Part shown: positions 6,886-16,094 of the stretch, in pieces
How the letters are laid out: every line of letters begins with the position of its first letter
How positions within the stretch are numbered: position 1 is the first letter of the stretch
Source: Streptomyces sp. NBC_00353
GTDB taxonomy: Bacteria; Actinomycetota; Actinomycetes; Streptomycetales; Streptomycetaceae
Length of the DNA: 64,000 nt
Direction of reading: 5' to 3'
Assembly (NCBI RefSeq): GCF_036108815.1
Contig: NZ_CP107985.1
Location: forward strand, 1,488,001-1,552,000
Notes under the pieces: generated by a model
Told to the model about the DNA's origin: nothing
What the model saw: only the letters and a program-made list of their open reading frames with translations
The model's database searches: none
Position numbers and translations under genes: made by a program

Positions 6886-9432
6886 ATGACCGACGGACAG
6901 AAGGGTCCCGAGGACCACGGTCCGGACCCCCTCGGAGACTTCCTCTCGCACTTCCTCGGCAGCGGACAGGGTGGCGAGCCGCCCGACCCGCGGCGCATCG
7001 ACTTCAGCCGGCTGTTGAGCGGCCCCGCACGGCAGCTCGTCACCGTCGCCGCGTCCTATGCCGCCCAGCACGGAAGTACCGACCTCGACACGGAGCATCT
7101 CTTGCGGGCCGCGCTCTCCACCGAGCCGACGCGCCGCATGGTCTCGCGAGCGGGCGCCGATCCCGATGCGCTCGCCGCCGAGATCGACCGGCAGGCCGGG
7201 GAAGGGCCGCCGCGCCACTTCATCGCCGTCACGCCGGCGGTCAAGCGCGCTCTCCTCGACGCCCATGAGATCGCGCGCTCCACCGGCGCCTCCTATATCG
7301 GCCCGGAACACGTACTGGTGGCACTCGCCGCCAACCGCGACTCCGCAGCGGGCCAGATGCTCAACGCCGCGCACTTCTCGCCGCCCACCGGTGCCCGGGA
7401 CGGCCTCGCACCCGCGCCCGGCAGCGCCGGCCAGCGTCACGGCCCGGCCGAGCGGAACACCCCCAACCTGGACAAGTTCGGCCGCGACCTCACCGACCTG
7501 GCCCGGGAGGGCCGTATCGACCCGGTCATCGGCCGTGACGCGGAGATCGAGCAGACCATTGAGGTCCTCGCCCGCCGGAGCAAGAACAATCCCGTCATGA
7601 TCGGCGAGGCCGGAGTGGGCAAGACCGCCATCGTCGAGGGACTGGCCCAGCGCATCGCGGACAGCGACGTGCCGGACATCCTGCTGGGTCGGCGTGTCGT
7701 CCAGCTCGACCTCTCAGGAGTCGTTGCCGGTACCCGCTTCCGCGGGGACTTCGAGGAACGGCTCACCGGCCTCATCGACGAAATCCGCGCCCACTCGGGC
7801 GAGCTGATCATCTTCATCGACGAACTGCATACCGTCGTCGGGGCGGGCGGCGGCTCCGAGGGTGGCCCGATGGACGCGAGCAACATGCTCAAGCCTGCCC
7901 TGGCCCGCGGCGAACTCCATGTCGTGGGGGCCAGCACGCTCGAGGAGTACCGCCGCTACATCGAGAAGGACGCCGCGCTCGCCCGCCGGTTCCAGCCGGT
8001 CCTGATCCCCGAACCCAGCCCGGCGGACGCCGTCGAGATCCTGCGGGGTCTCCAGGACCGCTACGAAGCCCATCACCAGGTCCGCTATACCGACGAGGCA
8101 CTGTTCGCCGCCGTCGAGCTGTCCGACCGCTACCTCACCGACCGCTACCTGCCCGACAAAGCGATCGACCTCATGGACCAGGCCGGCGCACGGGTCCGGC
8201 TGCGCTCCTCCACCCGCGGCACCAACGTCCGCGCCCTGGAACGCGAAGTGGAGCAACTCACCCGGGACAAGGACCAGGCCGTCGCCGCCGAGCAGTACGA
8301 GCGGGCGTCCGAGCTGCGCGACCGACTCACCGACCTCGAGCAGAGGATCGCCGGGGGAAACGACGTAAAGCAGCCCCGCAGCCATGTCGCCGAGGTCACC
8401 GTCGAAGACATAGCCGACATCGTGTCCCGTCAGACCGGAATTCCCGTCAGCAGCCTCACCCAGGAGGAGCGGGAACGGCTGCTGGGCCTGGAGGAACATC
8501 TGCACAAGCGCGTCATCGGCCAGGACGAAGCGGTGACCGCCGTCGCCGATGCCGTCATGCGGTCGCGGGCCGGTCTGGCCGACCCCAGCCGCCCGATCGG
8601 GAGCTTCCTCTTCCTCGGCCCCACCGGCGTCGGCAAGACCGAACTCGCCCGCGCGCTCGCGGAGGCGCTCTTCGGGAGCGAGGACCGGATGATCCGTCTC
8701 GACATGAGCGAGTACCAGGAACGGCACACCGTCAGCCGCCTGGTCGGCGCTCCCCCCGGCTACGTCGGCTTCGAGGAGGCCGGACAGTTCACCGAAGCGG
8801 TGCGAAGGAACCCCTACTCGCTGCTGCTCCTGGACGAGATCGAGAAGGCGCACCCCGACGTCTTCAACATCCTGCTGCAGGTACTCGACGACGGACGGCT
8901 CACCGACTCCCAGGGCCGCACGATCGATTTCAAGAACACCGTCATCGTCATGACCAGCAACCTCGGTTCGCAGGCCATCACGGGTCGCGGCGGCGCGATG
9001 GGCTTCGGTGCCGGCGATACGGACGCCGACGAGCAGGCCCGCCGCGAGCGGGTGCTGCGCCCCCTGCGCGAACACTTCCGGCCGGAGTTCCTCAATCGCA
9101 TCGACGAGATCGTGATCTTCCGCCAACTCGCCGACCAGCAGCTACGGCAGATCACCAACATGCTGCTGGACGACTCCAGACGCCGGCTCCGCGCCCAGGA
9201 CGTCACCGTCGACGTCACCCTGGCTGCTGTCGAATGGCTCGCCCAACGCGGCTACCAGCCCGAATACGGCGCACGCCCGTTGCGTCGTACGATCCAGCGC
9301 GAGGTGGACAACCGGCTCTCCCGCATGCTGCTCGACGGTAGCCTGCAGCCCCACAGCCGCCTCCGGATCGACGTCGCCGACGGTGAGCTGACCATCCACA
9401 AAGAGGAAGAGTCGGAGCATCCCGCGAGCTGA
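6886..9432 (+). CDS. clpC: ClpC-type AAA+ ATPase (Clp chaperone, HSP100)
   Basis: This 848-residue class I Clp ATPase unfolds proteins for degradation or disaggregation. An N-terminal Clp repeat domain (about residues 40-175) is followed by AAA-1 with Walker A GEAGVGKT (about 240-247) and Walker B IIFIDELH. A short middle segment carries a UVR-like YERASELRDRL stretch. AAA-2 has Walker A GPTGVGKT (about 578-585) and Walker B LLLLDEIEKAHPD. A short M-domain with UVR and an MGF tripeptide near the ClpP-docking position point to ClpC rather than ClpB. The ATG at 6886 is chosen by homology; the frame is open 41 codons upstream. It looks like an accessory paralogue because essential clpC usually sits in other surroundings, which is inference. 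Confidence 0.9.
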   Translation: MTDGQKGPEDHGPDPLGDFLSHFLGSGQGGEPPDPRRIDFSRLLSGPARQLVTVAASYAAQHGSTDLDTEHLLRAALSTEPTRRMVSRAGADPDALAAEIDRQAGEGPPRHFIAVTPAVKRALLDAHEIARSTGASYIGPEHVLVALAANRDSAAGQMLNAAHFSPPTGARDGLAPAPGSAGQRHGPAERNTPNLDKFGRDLTDLAREGRIDPVIGRDAEIEQTIEVLARRSKNNPVMIGEAGVGKTAIVEGLAQRIADSDVPDILLGRRVVQLDLSGVVAGTRFRGDFEERLTGLIDEIRAHSGELIIFIDELHTVVGAGGGSEGGPMDASNMLKPALARGELHVVGASTLEEYRRYIEKDAALARRFQPVLIPEPSPADAVEILRGLQDRYEAHHQVRYTDEALFAAVELSDRYLTDRYLPDKAIDLMDQAGARVRLRSSTRGTNVRALEREVEQLTRDKDQAVAAEQYERASELRDRLTDLEQRIAGGNDVKQPRSHVAEVTVEDIADIVSRQTGIPVSSLTQEERERLLGLEEHLHKRVIGQDEAVTAVADAVMRSRAGLADPSRPIGSFLFLGPTGVGKTELARALAEALFGSEDRMIRLDMSEYQERHTVSRLVGAPPGYVGFEEAGQFTEAVRRNPYSLLLLDEIEKAHPDVFNILLQVLDDGRLTDSQGRTIDFKNTVIVMTSNLGSQAITGRGGAMGFGAGDTDADEQARRERVLRPLREHFRPEFLNRIDEIVIFRQLADQQLRQITNMLLDDSRRRLRAQDVTVDVTLAAVEWLAQRGYQPEYGARPLRRTIQREVDNRLSRMLLDGSLQPHSRLRIDVADGELTIHKEEESEHPAS

Positions 9433-9440
9433 CCCCGAAC

Positions 9441-9472
9441 GGCGGCCCGGACAGCTCACCCCGTCCGCCGCC
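9441..9472. terminator. Bidirectional terminator between clpC-like and multicopper oxidase genes
   Basis: GGCGGC (9441-9446) and GGAC (9449-9452) pair with GTCC (9463-9466) and GCCGCC (9467-9472), giving a 10-bp stem with a two-base bulge and a 10-base loop. It begins 9 bases after the ATPase stop, between two convergent genes. Confidence 0.65.
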
Positions 9473-9640
9473 TCTCTCAACGACCGCGTCGGCGCCGGGC
9501 GAAGGAACCGGTCGCAGCGTCCGTCCGAAACCGCACGCGCCTGACGTTGCGGCGGGCCCTCGTCACGCCGCGCTCGTCCCTCCGTCGTCGGCGCGCTGGT
9601 GACGCTTCGCCCTGGTGTGGTGCTGCGGGGCACCGGCACG

Positions 9641-11092
9641 CTACTTGACGATCTCGAGCACCGCCATCATGCCCGCGTCCTCGTGATTGAGGATGTGGCA
9701 GTGATAGACGGTCTTGCCGGTGTAGTTCGTGAAATGAATCCGGATCACAAGCCGGCCCTTGGCGGGCACGCTCGCCGTGTCCTGCAAACCGTGACCATGG
9801 TGCGGACGGCCGTTGATGCTCATCAACTGGAAATCGTCGACGTGCACATGGAACGAGTGTTCCTCGTTGCTGTCGTTGCGCACGGTCCACTCCTCCACCG
9901 TGTTCAGCTTCGACCGGATGTCCACCCGGTTCGGGTCGAACTGCTTGCCGTTGATGTAGAACTCGGTGCCGTCCTTGTTCTCGGAGAACACGAGGGTGCG
10001 CCGTGCGGCGATCACCGCGTGGCTCAGGTCGTCGGTCGGTGCGAAGGGCGACCTGGGCAGGGCCACCGGATGCGCGGAGGGCCCCTCGGTCACCAGGGTT
10101 GCCAGGGTGGACTGCGGGAACTTGTTGCCGGCCGGCCCTGTGTTGTAGGCGAGCGTCTGCAACTGGGTACGGCCGACCGGACCACCCTGTACGAGCACGT
10201 CGAAGCGGGTGCCTGCCGCGAGGAGCAGCGAGTCTGCCGTCCAGATCCGGTCAACGGGGTTGGCGTCGTGGGCGATCACACGGAACCGCTGACCTTGCAG
10301 GCGGAGCTTGTAGTAGATGTTGGCGCTGATGTTGGCCAGCCGCCACAGCTGGGTCTCGCCCGGACGGATGCGGATGGTCGGGTTCAGCTGGCCGTTGACC
10401 GTGCGGTTGGTGGGTGCGCCGATGTGCAGGCCTTTGGTCCTGACCGCATCGCCCTCGACCTGGAAGTCCTTGAGCGCGATGACGTGCTCGGTGATGTGGC
10501 GCAAGCCCGTCGGCAGGTACTGCTGCAGTCCGTCGACGATGAGGACGCCCGACATGCCGCCGGCGACCTGCGGCGCGGACATCGTGTGCGCATGTGAGTG
10601 GTACCAGTAAGTGCCGGGGGCGAGGTTCTTCGGGAACTGGTAGGCGTAGTGGAACGTCTCGCCGGGACGGATGTGGACGAAGACGTTGTCGGAGTTGCCG
10701 CTCGGCGACACGTGAAGTCCGTGAACATGCAGATTGGTGAACTCGTCCAGCGAGTTCTTCATCGACAGGTCCAGCTTGTCCCCCGGCCGGATACGCAGCG
10801 TGGGAGGCATGTATCGGCCGTTGTAGGTGAGGGCCCACAGCTTGCGCCCGCCCACCTCCACCTTTCGCCTCTCCACGACGAGTTCCACCCGCAGGACCCC
10901 GTTGCTGCTCACCAGCTGCGCCGGTTCCTCCAGTGGGGCGCCCTGCGCAACCGCCGGCGACTGGGAGCGAACGGGCACCGCCTGCGCCGGTTCCCGGTCC
11001 GGTGACCGTTCGCCGGCGCAGCCACCGACCAGGAGGGCGATGGCGGCAACGACGGCAGTGGCGAGTTCGGGCAGCTTCGATCGGGACCGCAT
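9641..11092 (-). CDS. Multicopper oxidase, lipoprotein
   Basis: This 483-residue multicopper oxidase oxidises phenolics, metals or bilirubin-like substrates while reducing O2 to water. All four copper-ligand clusters are visible: HVHGLH, YHSHAH, HSFHVHVDDF and HCHILNHEDAGM, the last with the Cys and axial Met of type 1 copper. The N-terminus has a signal with lipobox LLVGGC, so it is tethered outside the cell. Three cupredoxin domains fit the length. The ATG at 11092 has GGAG eight bases upstream; the open frame continues to 11686 without homology. It is divergent from the reductase-like flavoprotein. Copper or manganese handling is possible, but no copper chaperone is adjacent. Confidence 0.92.
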   Translation of the reverse strand: MRSRSKLPELATAVVAAIALLVGGCAGERSPDREPAQAVPVRSQSPAVAQGAPLEEPAQLVSSNGVLRVELVVERRKVEVGGRKLWALTYNGRYMPPTLRIRPGDKLDLSMKNSLDEFTNLHVHGLHVSPSGNSDNVFVHIRPGETFHYAYQFPKNLAPGTYWYHSHAHTMSAPQVAGGMSGVLIVDGLQQYLPTGLRHITEHVIALKDFQVEGDAVRTKGLHIGAPTNRTVNGQLNPTIRIRPGETQLWRLANISANIYYKLRLQGQRFRVIAHDANPVDRIWTADSLLLAAGTRFDVLVQGGPVGRTQLQTLAYNTGPAGNKFPQSTLATLVTEGPSAHPVALPRSPFAPTDDLSHAVIAARRTLVFSENKDGTEFYINGKQFDPNRVDIRSKLNTVEEWTVRNDSNEEHSFHVHVDDFQLMSINGRPHHGHGLQDTASVPAKGRLVIRIHFTNYTGKTVYHCHILNHEDAGMMAVLEIVK

Positions 11093-11470
11093 TACATCTC
11101 CACTCCTGGAACTCCTGCATCGCACGTAACTCGGTACCAGGGAGCGCGCGGTCCAAGCCGTTCGCGACCCCGGTGGACCGTTCGCGCGCCACAACCACCC
11201 AGGTGAACGCGGGGACGTTTCAGTGCGGCCGCGAGCCACCCCCGTGCCATGGTGCGAGGGGCGGCGCGTTCGCTGCCGTCGTCGGCGCGACCACCACGAC
11301 GACGGAGAAGATCGGGAGTGTGCCGAGGAGATCGGCCGAGGCGAACCGCAGCATGCTGGGGCGCGGCCGGACATCCGGCCAGGTTCCGCACCGGCTCGTC
11401 CTGATCGATGATGACGTACCGGGCTGCCGTCCTCGGTGCGGCACCGGCTTTCCCAGGAAAGGGGTCCCCT
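11093..11470. other. Divergent intergenic region
   Basis: These 378 bases lie between the multicopper oxidase (left) and flavoprotein (right) starts. The only open frames are upstream extensions of the two genes. I see no clear copper-responsive (CsoR/CopY-like) operator and no strong promoter match. Confidence 0.4.
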
Positions 11471-12796
11471 ATGCGGGAAACGACGCCAGAGCAGTCCCCG
11501 CCGGACGATCGCTCCGTCCACAGCTCGGGCGAAGAAGCCGATGTGATCGTGGTGGGGGCGGGGCCTGCGGGCTCGTCCGCAGCCTTCCACCTCGCCAAGG
11601 CGGGCATCGATGTCCTGCTCCTGGAGAAGGCCCACTTTCCCCGGGAAAAGGTGTGCGGGGACGGCTTGACCCCGCGGGCGGTGCACCAGCTCATCCGGAT
11701 GGGCATCGACATCAAGGCTCCGGGGTGGACGCGCTCACGCGGTATGCGATGGGTGGCCGGTGACCATCAGGTGCACATCGACTGGCCGACCCTGGGGCGC
11801 TACCCGAACTTCGGCCTCTCGCGCAGTCGGCATGACTTCGACGACATCCTCGCCCGCCACGCCGTTGGAGCCGGAGCACGGCTGCGCAACGGGGTGAAGG
11901 TGACCGGGCCCGTGACCGACCGCGCCGGCCGCATCACCGGCGTCACCGCCACGGTCGGAGAGAAGGAGCCGGTGGTCTTCCACGCACCGATCGTCATCGC
12001 CGCCGACGGCGCCTCCGCGCGCCTCGCTCTCGCCATGGGCCTGCAGCGGGACAAGACCAGGCAGATCGCGACAGCCGCTCGCCGCTATTACCGCAGCCCG
12101 GAACGGTCGCAGGAGGAGTACCTGGAGTTGTGGGCCGATCTCCGCTTCCCGGGGAGCGATCACTACTTGCCGGGCTACGGTTGGATCTTTCCCATGGGAG
12201 ACGGCCGCGTCAACGTCGGGCTCGGTGCGCTGCCTCACCGGCGGCACGGCACCGCGGACCTGCGTGCCACGTTGGACAAGTGGCTGGCCCGCGCACCTCA
12301 CGCCTGGGGACTGCGTGAGGAGAACGCCGAGGGCCCTGTCCGGAGCGCGGCGCTGCCCCTGGGTTTCAACCGTCATCCCCTCTACACCCGGGGGCTCCTC
12401 CTGGTCGGCGACTCCGGAGGCATGATCAGCCCCTGGAACGGGGAGGGAATCGGCCAGGCCATGGAAGCCGGCGAAGTCGCAGCCGAGAGCGCCGCGCTCG
12501 CCCTCGCCCTTCCCCCGGGCCCCGGGCGGGAGCGAGTGCTGCACGGCTACCCCGACGAGATGAACCGCCGCTGGGGGCGCTACTACCGGCTCGGCAACGC
12601 GGCAGCCGACGTCATCTTCAGCCGTTCGGGCTTCCAACCGATCCTCAACCGGTACGTCATGGGATCGCCGTTTCTGCTCACCACCCTGGCCCGGATGCTC
12701 ACCAACCTCACGGACAAACCCTCGCGCGACGTGATCGACCATGTACTCAACACTGTCGTCCGTCTGGTCCCGGCACCGAATGTGCGCAGACGCTGA
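11471..12796 (+). CDS. Geranylgeranyl reductase-family FAD oxidoreductase
   Basis: This 441-residue flavoprotein is of the GGR/digeranylgeranylglycerophospholipid reductase family. The FAD-binding fold starts with VVVGAGPAGSSAAFHLAKAG (about residues 23-42). The family signature PREKVCGDGLTPRAV follows, and the second FAD motif is GDSGGMISPWNGEGIGQAM. Family members reduce isoprenoid double bonds (menaquinone side chains, carotenoids, lipids). In Streptomyces homologues often act near respiratory genes, but here there are no isoprenoid genes nearby, so the substrate is open. The ATG at 11471 follows GGAAAGGGG with good spacing; an in-frame ATG at 11408 is less likely. A terminator-like hairpin lies beyond the gene at 13017-13043. 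Confidence 0.85.
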   Translation: MRETTPEQSPPDDRSVHSSGEEADVIVVGAGPAGSSAAFHLAKAGIDVLLLEKAHFPREKVCGDGLTPRAVHQLIRMGIDIKAPGWTRSRGMRWVAGDHQVHIDWPTLGRYPNFGLSRSRHDFDDILARHAVGAGARLRNGVKVTGPVTDRAGRITGVTATVGEKEPVVFHAPIVIAADGASARLALAMGLQRDKTRQIATAARRYYRSPERSQEEYLELWADLRFPGSDHYLPGYGWIFPMGDGRVNVGLGALPHRRHGTADLRATLDKWLARAPHAWGLREENAEGPVRSAALPLGFNRHPLYTRGLLLVGDSGGMISPWNGEGIGQAMEAGEVAAESAALALALPPGPGRERVLHGYPDEMNRRWGRYYRLGNAAADVIFSRSGFQPILNRYVMGSPFLLTTLARMLTNLTDKPSRDVIDHVLNTVVRLVPAPNVRRR

Positions 12797-13108
12797 TCGA
12801 CCCGTCGGCGGTGGCCCTCCCCGCGTGGCCGTCCCGGCCACGGCGGCACACCGGAAGAAGAGCGCGCGCACCAGCTCCTCGAGGCCGGTCAGCACCTTCA
12901 GGGGACGGTCGCACACGGCACAGCACGGCGCGGGACGCGGAACCGGCGGGCATGCGGGCCAGGTCATGAACGCTCAGGCGACGAACTCGACAGGCCTGGG
13001 TCGAGCGAGAGGGCGAGGCGCCCGGAGCGGATCTCCGAGCGCCCTGCCCCGCGGATGAACGGCCTCGTGGGGCGTGGTCGCTCACCCTGCCGGGCCGGCT
13101 GCGGCGCG
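12797..13108. other. Convergent intergenic region
   Basis: This 312-base gap separates the convergent flavoprotein and anchor-A genes. The only feature is a terminator-like hairpin at 13017-13043; no gene is visible. Confidence 0.5.
13017..13043. terminator. Terminator between convergent genes
   Basis: GGCGC-C-CGGAG (13017-13027) pairs with CTCCG-A-GCGCC (13033-13043) with a single mismatch and a 5-base loop. It lies between convergent genes and can serve both directions. Confidence 0.6.
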
Positions 13109-14365
13109 TCAGGTGCGCGCGCCGGCCTTGCGACGCCGGGTCACGAGGACGATGCCCGCGCCCGCCAGTACCACGATGCCCGCACCGATCGTCATCGGGA
13201 TCGTGCCGTTCGCGCCGGTCGCGGCCAGCCCGCCGTCGGCCTGATGCGGCCTGACGGACGCGGACGGGGTGGCGCCGGGCGTCTGCGAGCCGGTCGGCGA
13301 CGGGGAGTCCGAGGGGGTCGCTGCGCCCGGGCCCGCCGAAGTTTCGGACGGTGTCCCGCTCGGCGCCGACGCCGGGGTGACGGGCGCCAGGCAGCCGTTG
13401 AACGGGTAGTGGTGTGTCTCCGCACCACCCGTGCCGTGCAACGATGCGACAAGCAGCGAGCCGTTGACAGGCGCGCCGGAACCGAGCTCGAAATGCGCCT
13501 GCGGGGCCAGGACAGTGCCGGGCCAGGCTGCGTTGCTGTGCTTGGTGATCGTTTTGGCATCCGGGAAGTTCCACAGGAGCTTGGCGCGCACGGCGCCGCT
13601 GTCCGCACTCTGCGACTTGTCGTCCAGGATGAATTTTCCGTCACCGGCGGCGAGGAAGAAGCCGGTGGTGCCTGCCTTCGCCATGTCGTAGATGTCTCCG
13701 GTGACGTTGACGACGGTGGTCGCGCCGCTCGGCACCCTGATGTACACCTCCTTCGCCTTCATCAGTTCGACGGCCGGGACAGTGAAGACGTTGCGGTCGC
13801 TGTGGCTCCCGGTGAGTGTCAGCGCGGTGCTGCCACCGTCGATCTTCGGGGTGACATTCGCACCCGTGGTCATCGGCTCGACCGCCAGACCCGTGGACAG
13901 CGCGCGAAGCTTCGCGAACTCGCCTTCGAAGTCGATGAAATGGGCATTCCTGCTCAGCGAGCCACTCTTCAACTCGATGGTGTGCCCGCCGTTGATGTCG
14001 CCGCCCACGACGGCGTTCCCCTTCTCCACCACGGTGAAGGAGGAGCCCGTCTCGGTGGTGCCGCGCACCACGAGCGCTGCGCGGCCGGGCAGGACCGCCA
14101 GCTCGGCATCGGTCAGTTCGTGGCCGATGCTGAAGCCGCCGGTGAAGTCGGCGTTGCCGCCGACCGCGACTGCGCCTTCGGCGTCGGGAGTGTGGGTGTC
14201 GTCTCCCAGGACGAACTCGCCGTAGTGGGCGGCGATTCCGAAGGCGCCCGTGGAGCAGGGGCCGGCCGCGTCACGGGGTGCTGCCTGGGCAACCGGGGAC
14301 ATGCCCAGGCCCAGGGCGAGAGATCCGCCGAGCGTGAGGACAGCGGCGGACGTGGATATGCGCAT
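13109..14365 (-). CDS. Choice-of-anchor A domain surface protein with LAATG sortase signal
   Basis: This 418-residue secreted protein has a Sec signal peptide (residues 1-28, ending AQA) and a choice-of-anchor A domain (about 35-310). The domain is recognisable by AFGIAAHYGEFVLGDDTHTPD, VAVGGNADF, AWPGTVLAPQAHF and NGSLLVASL. A low-complexity Pro/Ser/Thr spacer follows, then LAATG, a hydrophobic helix and an RRRK tail. LAXTG is the recognition motif of class E sortases in high-GC actinobacteria, so it should be covalently linked to the cell wall. The ATG at 14365 follows GGGAGAA. A DasR-like palindrome lies 72 bases upstream (14437-14454), suggesting control by amino-sugar availability. The domain's function is unknown; it is often found on adhesins. 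Confidence 0.88.
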   Translation of the reverse strand: MRISTSAAVLTLGGSLALGLGMSPVAQAAPRDAAGPCSTGAFGIAAHYGEFVLGDDTHTPDAEGAVAVGGNADFTGGFSIGHELTDAELAVLPGRAALVVRGTTETGSSFTVVEKGNAVVGGDINGGHTIELKSGSLSRNAHFIDFEGEFAKLRALSTGLAVEPMTTGANVTPKIDGGSTALTLTGSHSDRNVFTVPAVELMKAKEVYIRVPSGATTVVNVTGDIYDMAKAGTTGFFLAAGDGKFILDDKSQSADSGAVRAKLLWNFPDAKTITKHSNAAWPGTVLAPQAHFELGSGAPVNGSLLVASLHGTGGAETHHYPFNGCLAPVTPASAPSGTPSETSAGPGAATPSDSPSPTGSQTPGATPSASVRPHQADGGLAATGANGTIPMTIGAGIVVLAGAGIVLVTRRRKAGART

Positions 14366-14820
14366 GGGTTCGGGTTCTCCCGCAGAAGTGTCACATGGGG
14401 GGTGGGATCGGCCGTCATCGTTTCGACGAACAAGGTCATTGGTCAAGACCAATGGTCGGTTTGGCAGCTGACGTCTTATTAATTCGCCGCCCACGCACGG
14501 GAAGTTGTGACCTCCCACAGCTCAGTTGTCGATCGGACCGGTCGGCGCCACCGTCCCTTCGGCGGTACGACGGCCGTGCACGGGCACCTGATGCCGTCAG
14601 CCGGAGCTCCTGGCCGACATCACCAAAGCGCGGCGGCGTTGCCACCGCTACCGCGCAGAGGGCTGGGCACCGTTCGGTACGGAACCCAGCCGGCGAGTCG
14701 ATCCGGCCGAAGTCTGCTGCCCTGAGCGTTCCTCTGCCAGTCACCCACAGGGTGAAAACAGACCAGTAGTGGTGACTGCGCCCCACGCGCGGACGGCGTA
14801 CCCCTGCCTAGCGTGATCGC
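14366..14820. other. Divergent intergenic region with DasR-like site
   Basis: This 455-base region lies between the anchor-A gene (left) and the GH29 gene (right). It contains the DasR-like palindrome at 14437-14454 and the -10 box of the fucosidase at 14809-14814. Short open frames in the middle have no motifs. Confidence 0.5.
14437..14454. promoter_or_regulatory. DasR-responsive element (dre)-like operator
   Basis: CATTGGTC-AA-GACCAATG is a perfect 8-bp inverted repeat with a 2-base centre. Its core TGGTC-N2-GACCA matches the DasR operator consensus (ACTGGTCTAGACCACT) apart from outer positions and the central T. DasR is the N-acetylglucosamine-responsive GntR regulator of Streptomyces. 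The site lies 72 bases upstream of the anchor-A start and about 370 bases upstream of the GH29 gene. Confidence 0.6.
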
Positions 14821-14821
14821 A
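14809..14821 (+). promoter_or_regulatory. Leaderless -10 box of GH29 gene
   Basis: TAGCGT at 14809-14814 is followed by six bases and the ATG at 14821. This places the transcription start at or very near the A of the start codon. No Shine-Dalgarno sequence exists between them. No good -35 box is visible 16-19 bases upstream, so an activator may be needed; the AraC-type gene downstream is a candidate. Confidence 0.55.
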
Positions 14822-16092
14822 TGCCAATGCAGCCCTGGTTCTCCGATGCCAAGTTGGGCATCTTCATCCATTACGGGATCTACGCCGTCGACGGCGTCCC
14901 CGAGTCCTGGTCGTTCTACACCGGCCAGGTCACGCACGAGCAGTACATGAAGCAGCTCGACCGCTTCACGGCCTCGAAGTACGACCCGAAGGCCTGGGCG
15001 GAGCTGTTCGCGCGTGTCGGCGCCAAGTACGCGGTGCTGACCGCACGCCACCACGACGGCGTGGCCCTCTGGGACACCGAGCAGGGCGATCTGAATCTCG
15101 TGCGGCATACGCCCGCCGGCCGCGATCTCCTTGCCGGGTACGCCGACGCGCTGCGCGAGCAGGGCCTCAAGGTCGGCCTGTACTACTCGCACTCGGACTG
15201 GAACCACCCCGACTATGCGAGCACGGTGCACACCGACCCACCGAACGAGGAGGTGGCCGGCAACCGTTACGCCTCGGCCGCACCCGGCACGGAGGACCCC
15301 GAGGCCTGGGCACGCTACCTGGCGTACCGCAATGCCCAGGTCGCCGAGCTCGTCGAGCACTTCCGCCCCGACCTGCTGTGGTTCGACGGCGAGTGGGAGC
15401 GCAGCGAGGAACAGTGGAAGATGCGGGAGCTCTCCGAGGAGATCCTCGCGGGCAACCCGGACACCGTCCTCAATGCGCGGATGCTCAGCTACGGGGACTA
15501 CGCCACGCCCGAGCAGGGCGTGCCGCTGCAGGCGCCGGACGGGCCGTGGGAGCTGTGCCTGACCGTCAACGATTCCTGGGGATACCAGCACCACGACCAC
15601 AACCACAAGTCCGTGCGCCAGCTGGTGCGTTATTTCGCCGAGACCATCGGAATGGGCGGCAATCTGCTCCTCGACGTCGGCCCCAAGGAGGACGGCACGA
15701 TCCCTGCCGAGCAGGTCGAGCGTCTCGAAGGACTCGGGGGCTGGATCGCCAAGCACTGCGGCGCCGTGTACGGCACGGTCGCCGGGCTCCCGGCAGGGCA
15801 CCACTACGGTCCGAGCACCCTGTCCGCGGACCGCCGCACCCTCTATCTGATCTGTTTCGACGCACCGCGCGAGACCATCGGCCTGCGCGGCCTGCGGACC
15901 CCGGTCAAGCGGGTGAGCGTGGTCGGTTCGGGCACCGAGCTCGGCCACCGGGTCGTCGGCGGCCTCGGCGAAGTGCCCGGAGTGCAGTGGATCGACGCCC
16001 CCACGGGCGCGGATGTGGACGAGTACGCCACCGTGCTGGCCGTGGAGCTCGACGGCGAGCTCGACCTGTACCAGGGCGCCGGCCGCGACTGA
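14821..16092 (+). CDS. GH29 alpha-L-fucosidase, cytoplasmic
   Basis: This 423-residue GH29 enzyme removes alpha-L-fucose with retention. The N-terminus has the family pattern WFSDAKLGIFIHYGIY, followed by GAKYAVLTARHHDGVALWD and GLKVGLYYSHSDW. The catalytic nucleophile is Asp189 in LLWFDGEW. A C-terminal beta domain of about 90 residues follows the barrel. There is no signal peptide, so it works on imported oligosaccharides. Transcription appears leaderless (TAGCGT six bases before the ATG). It is convergent with the AraC-type gene, with a two-base gap. A paralogue at 33551 has the same length and the same nucleophile number but different regulation. GH29 subfamilies differ in specificity and cannot be separated here. 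Confidence 0.93.
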   Translation: MPMQPWFSDAKLGIFIHYGIYAVDGVPESWSFYTGQVTHEQYMKQLDRFTASKYDPKAWAELFARVGAKYAVLTARHHDGVALWDTEQGDLNLVRHTPAGRDLLAGYADALREQGLKVGLYYSHSDWNHPDYASTVHTDPPNEEVAGNRYASAAPGTEDPEAWARYLAYRNAQVAELVEHFRPDLLWFDGEWERSEEQWKMRELSEEILAGNPDTVLNARMLSYGDYATPEQGVPLQAPDGPWELCLTVNDSWGYQHHDHNHKSVRQLVRYFAETIGMGGNLLLDVGPKEDGTIPAEQVERLEGLGGWIAKHCGAVYGTVAGLPAGHHYGPSTLSADRRTLYLICFDAPRETIGLRGLRTPVKRVSVVGSGTELGHRVVGGLGEVPGVQWIDAPTGADVDEYATVLAVELDGELDLYQGAGRD

Positions 16093-16094
16093 TG

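Noticed and set aside
7714..9126. 470-codon minus-strand frame opposite the clpC-like gene
   Set aside because: Shadow of a strongly conserved AAA+ gene; no motif and no ribosome-binding site.
11093..11686. Upstream extension of the multicopper oxidase frame
   Set aside because: The extension has no homology and would place the lipoprotein signal in mid-protein. The ATG at 11092 has a ribosome-binding site and precedes the signal directly.
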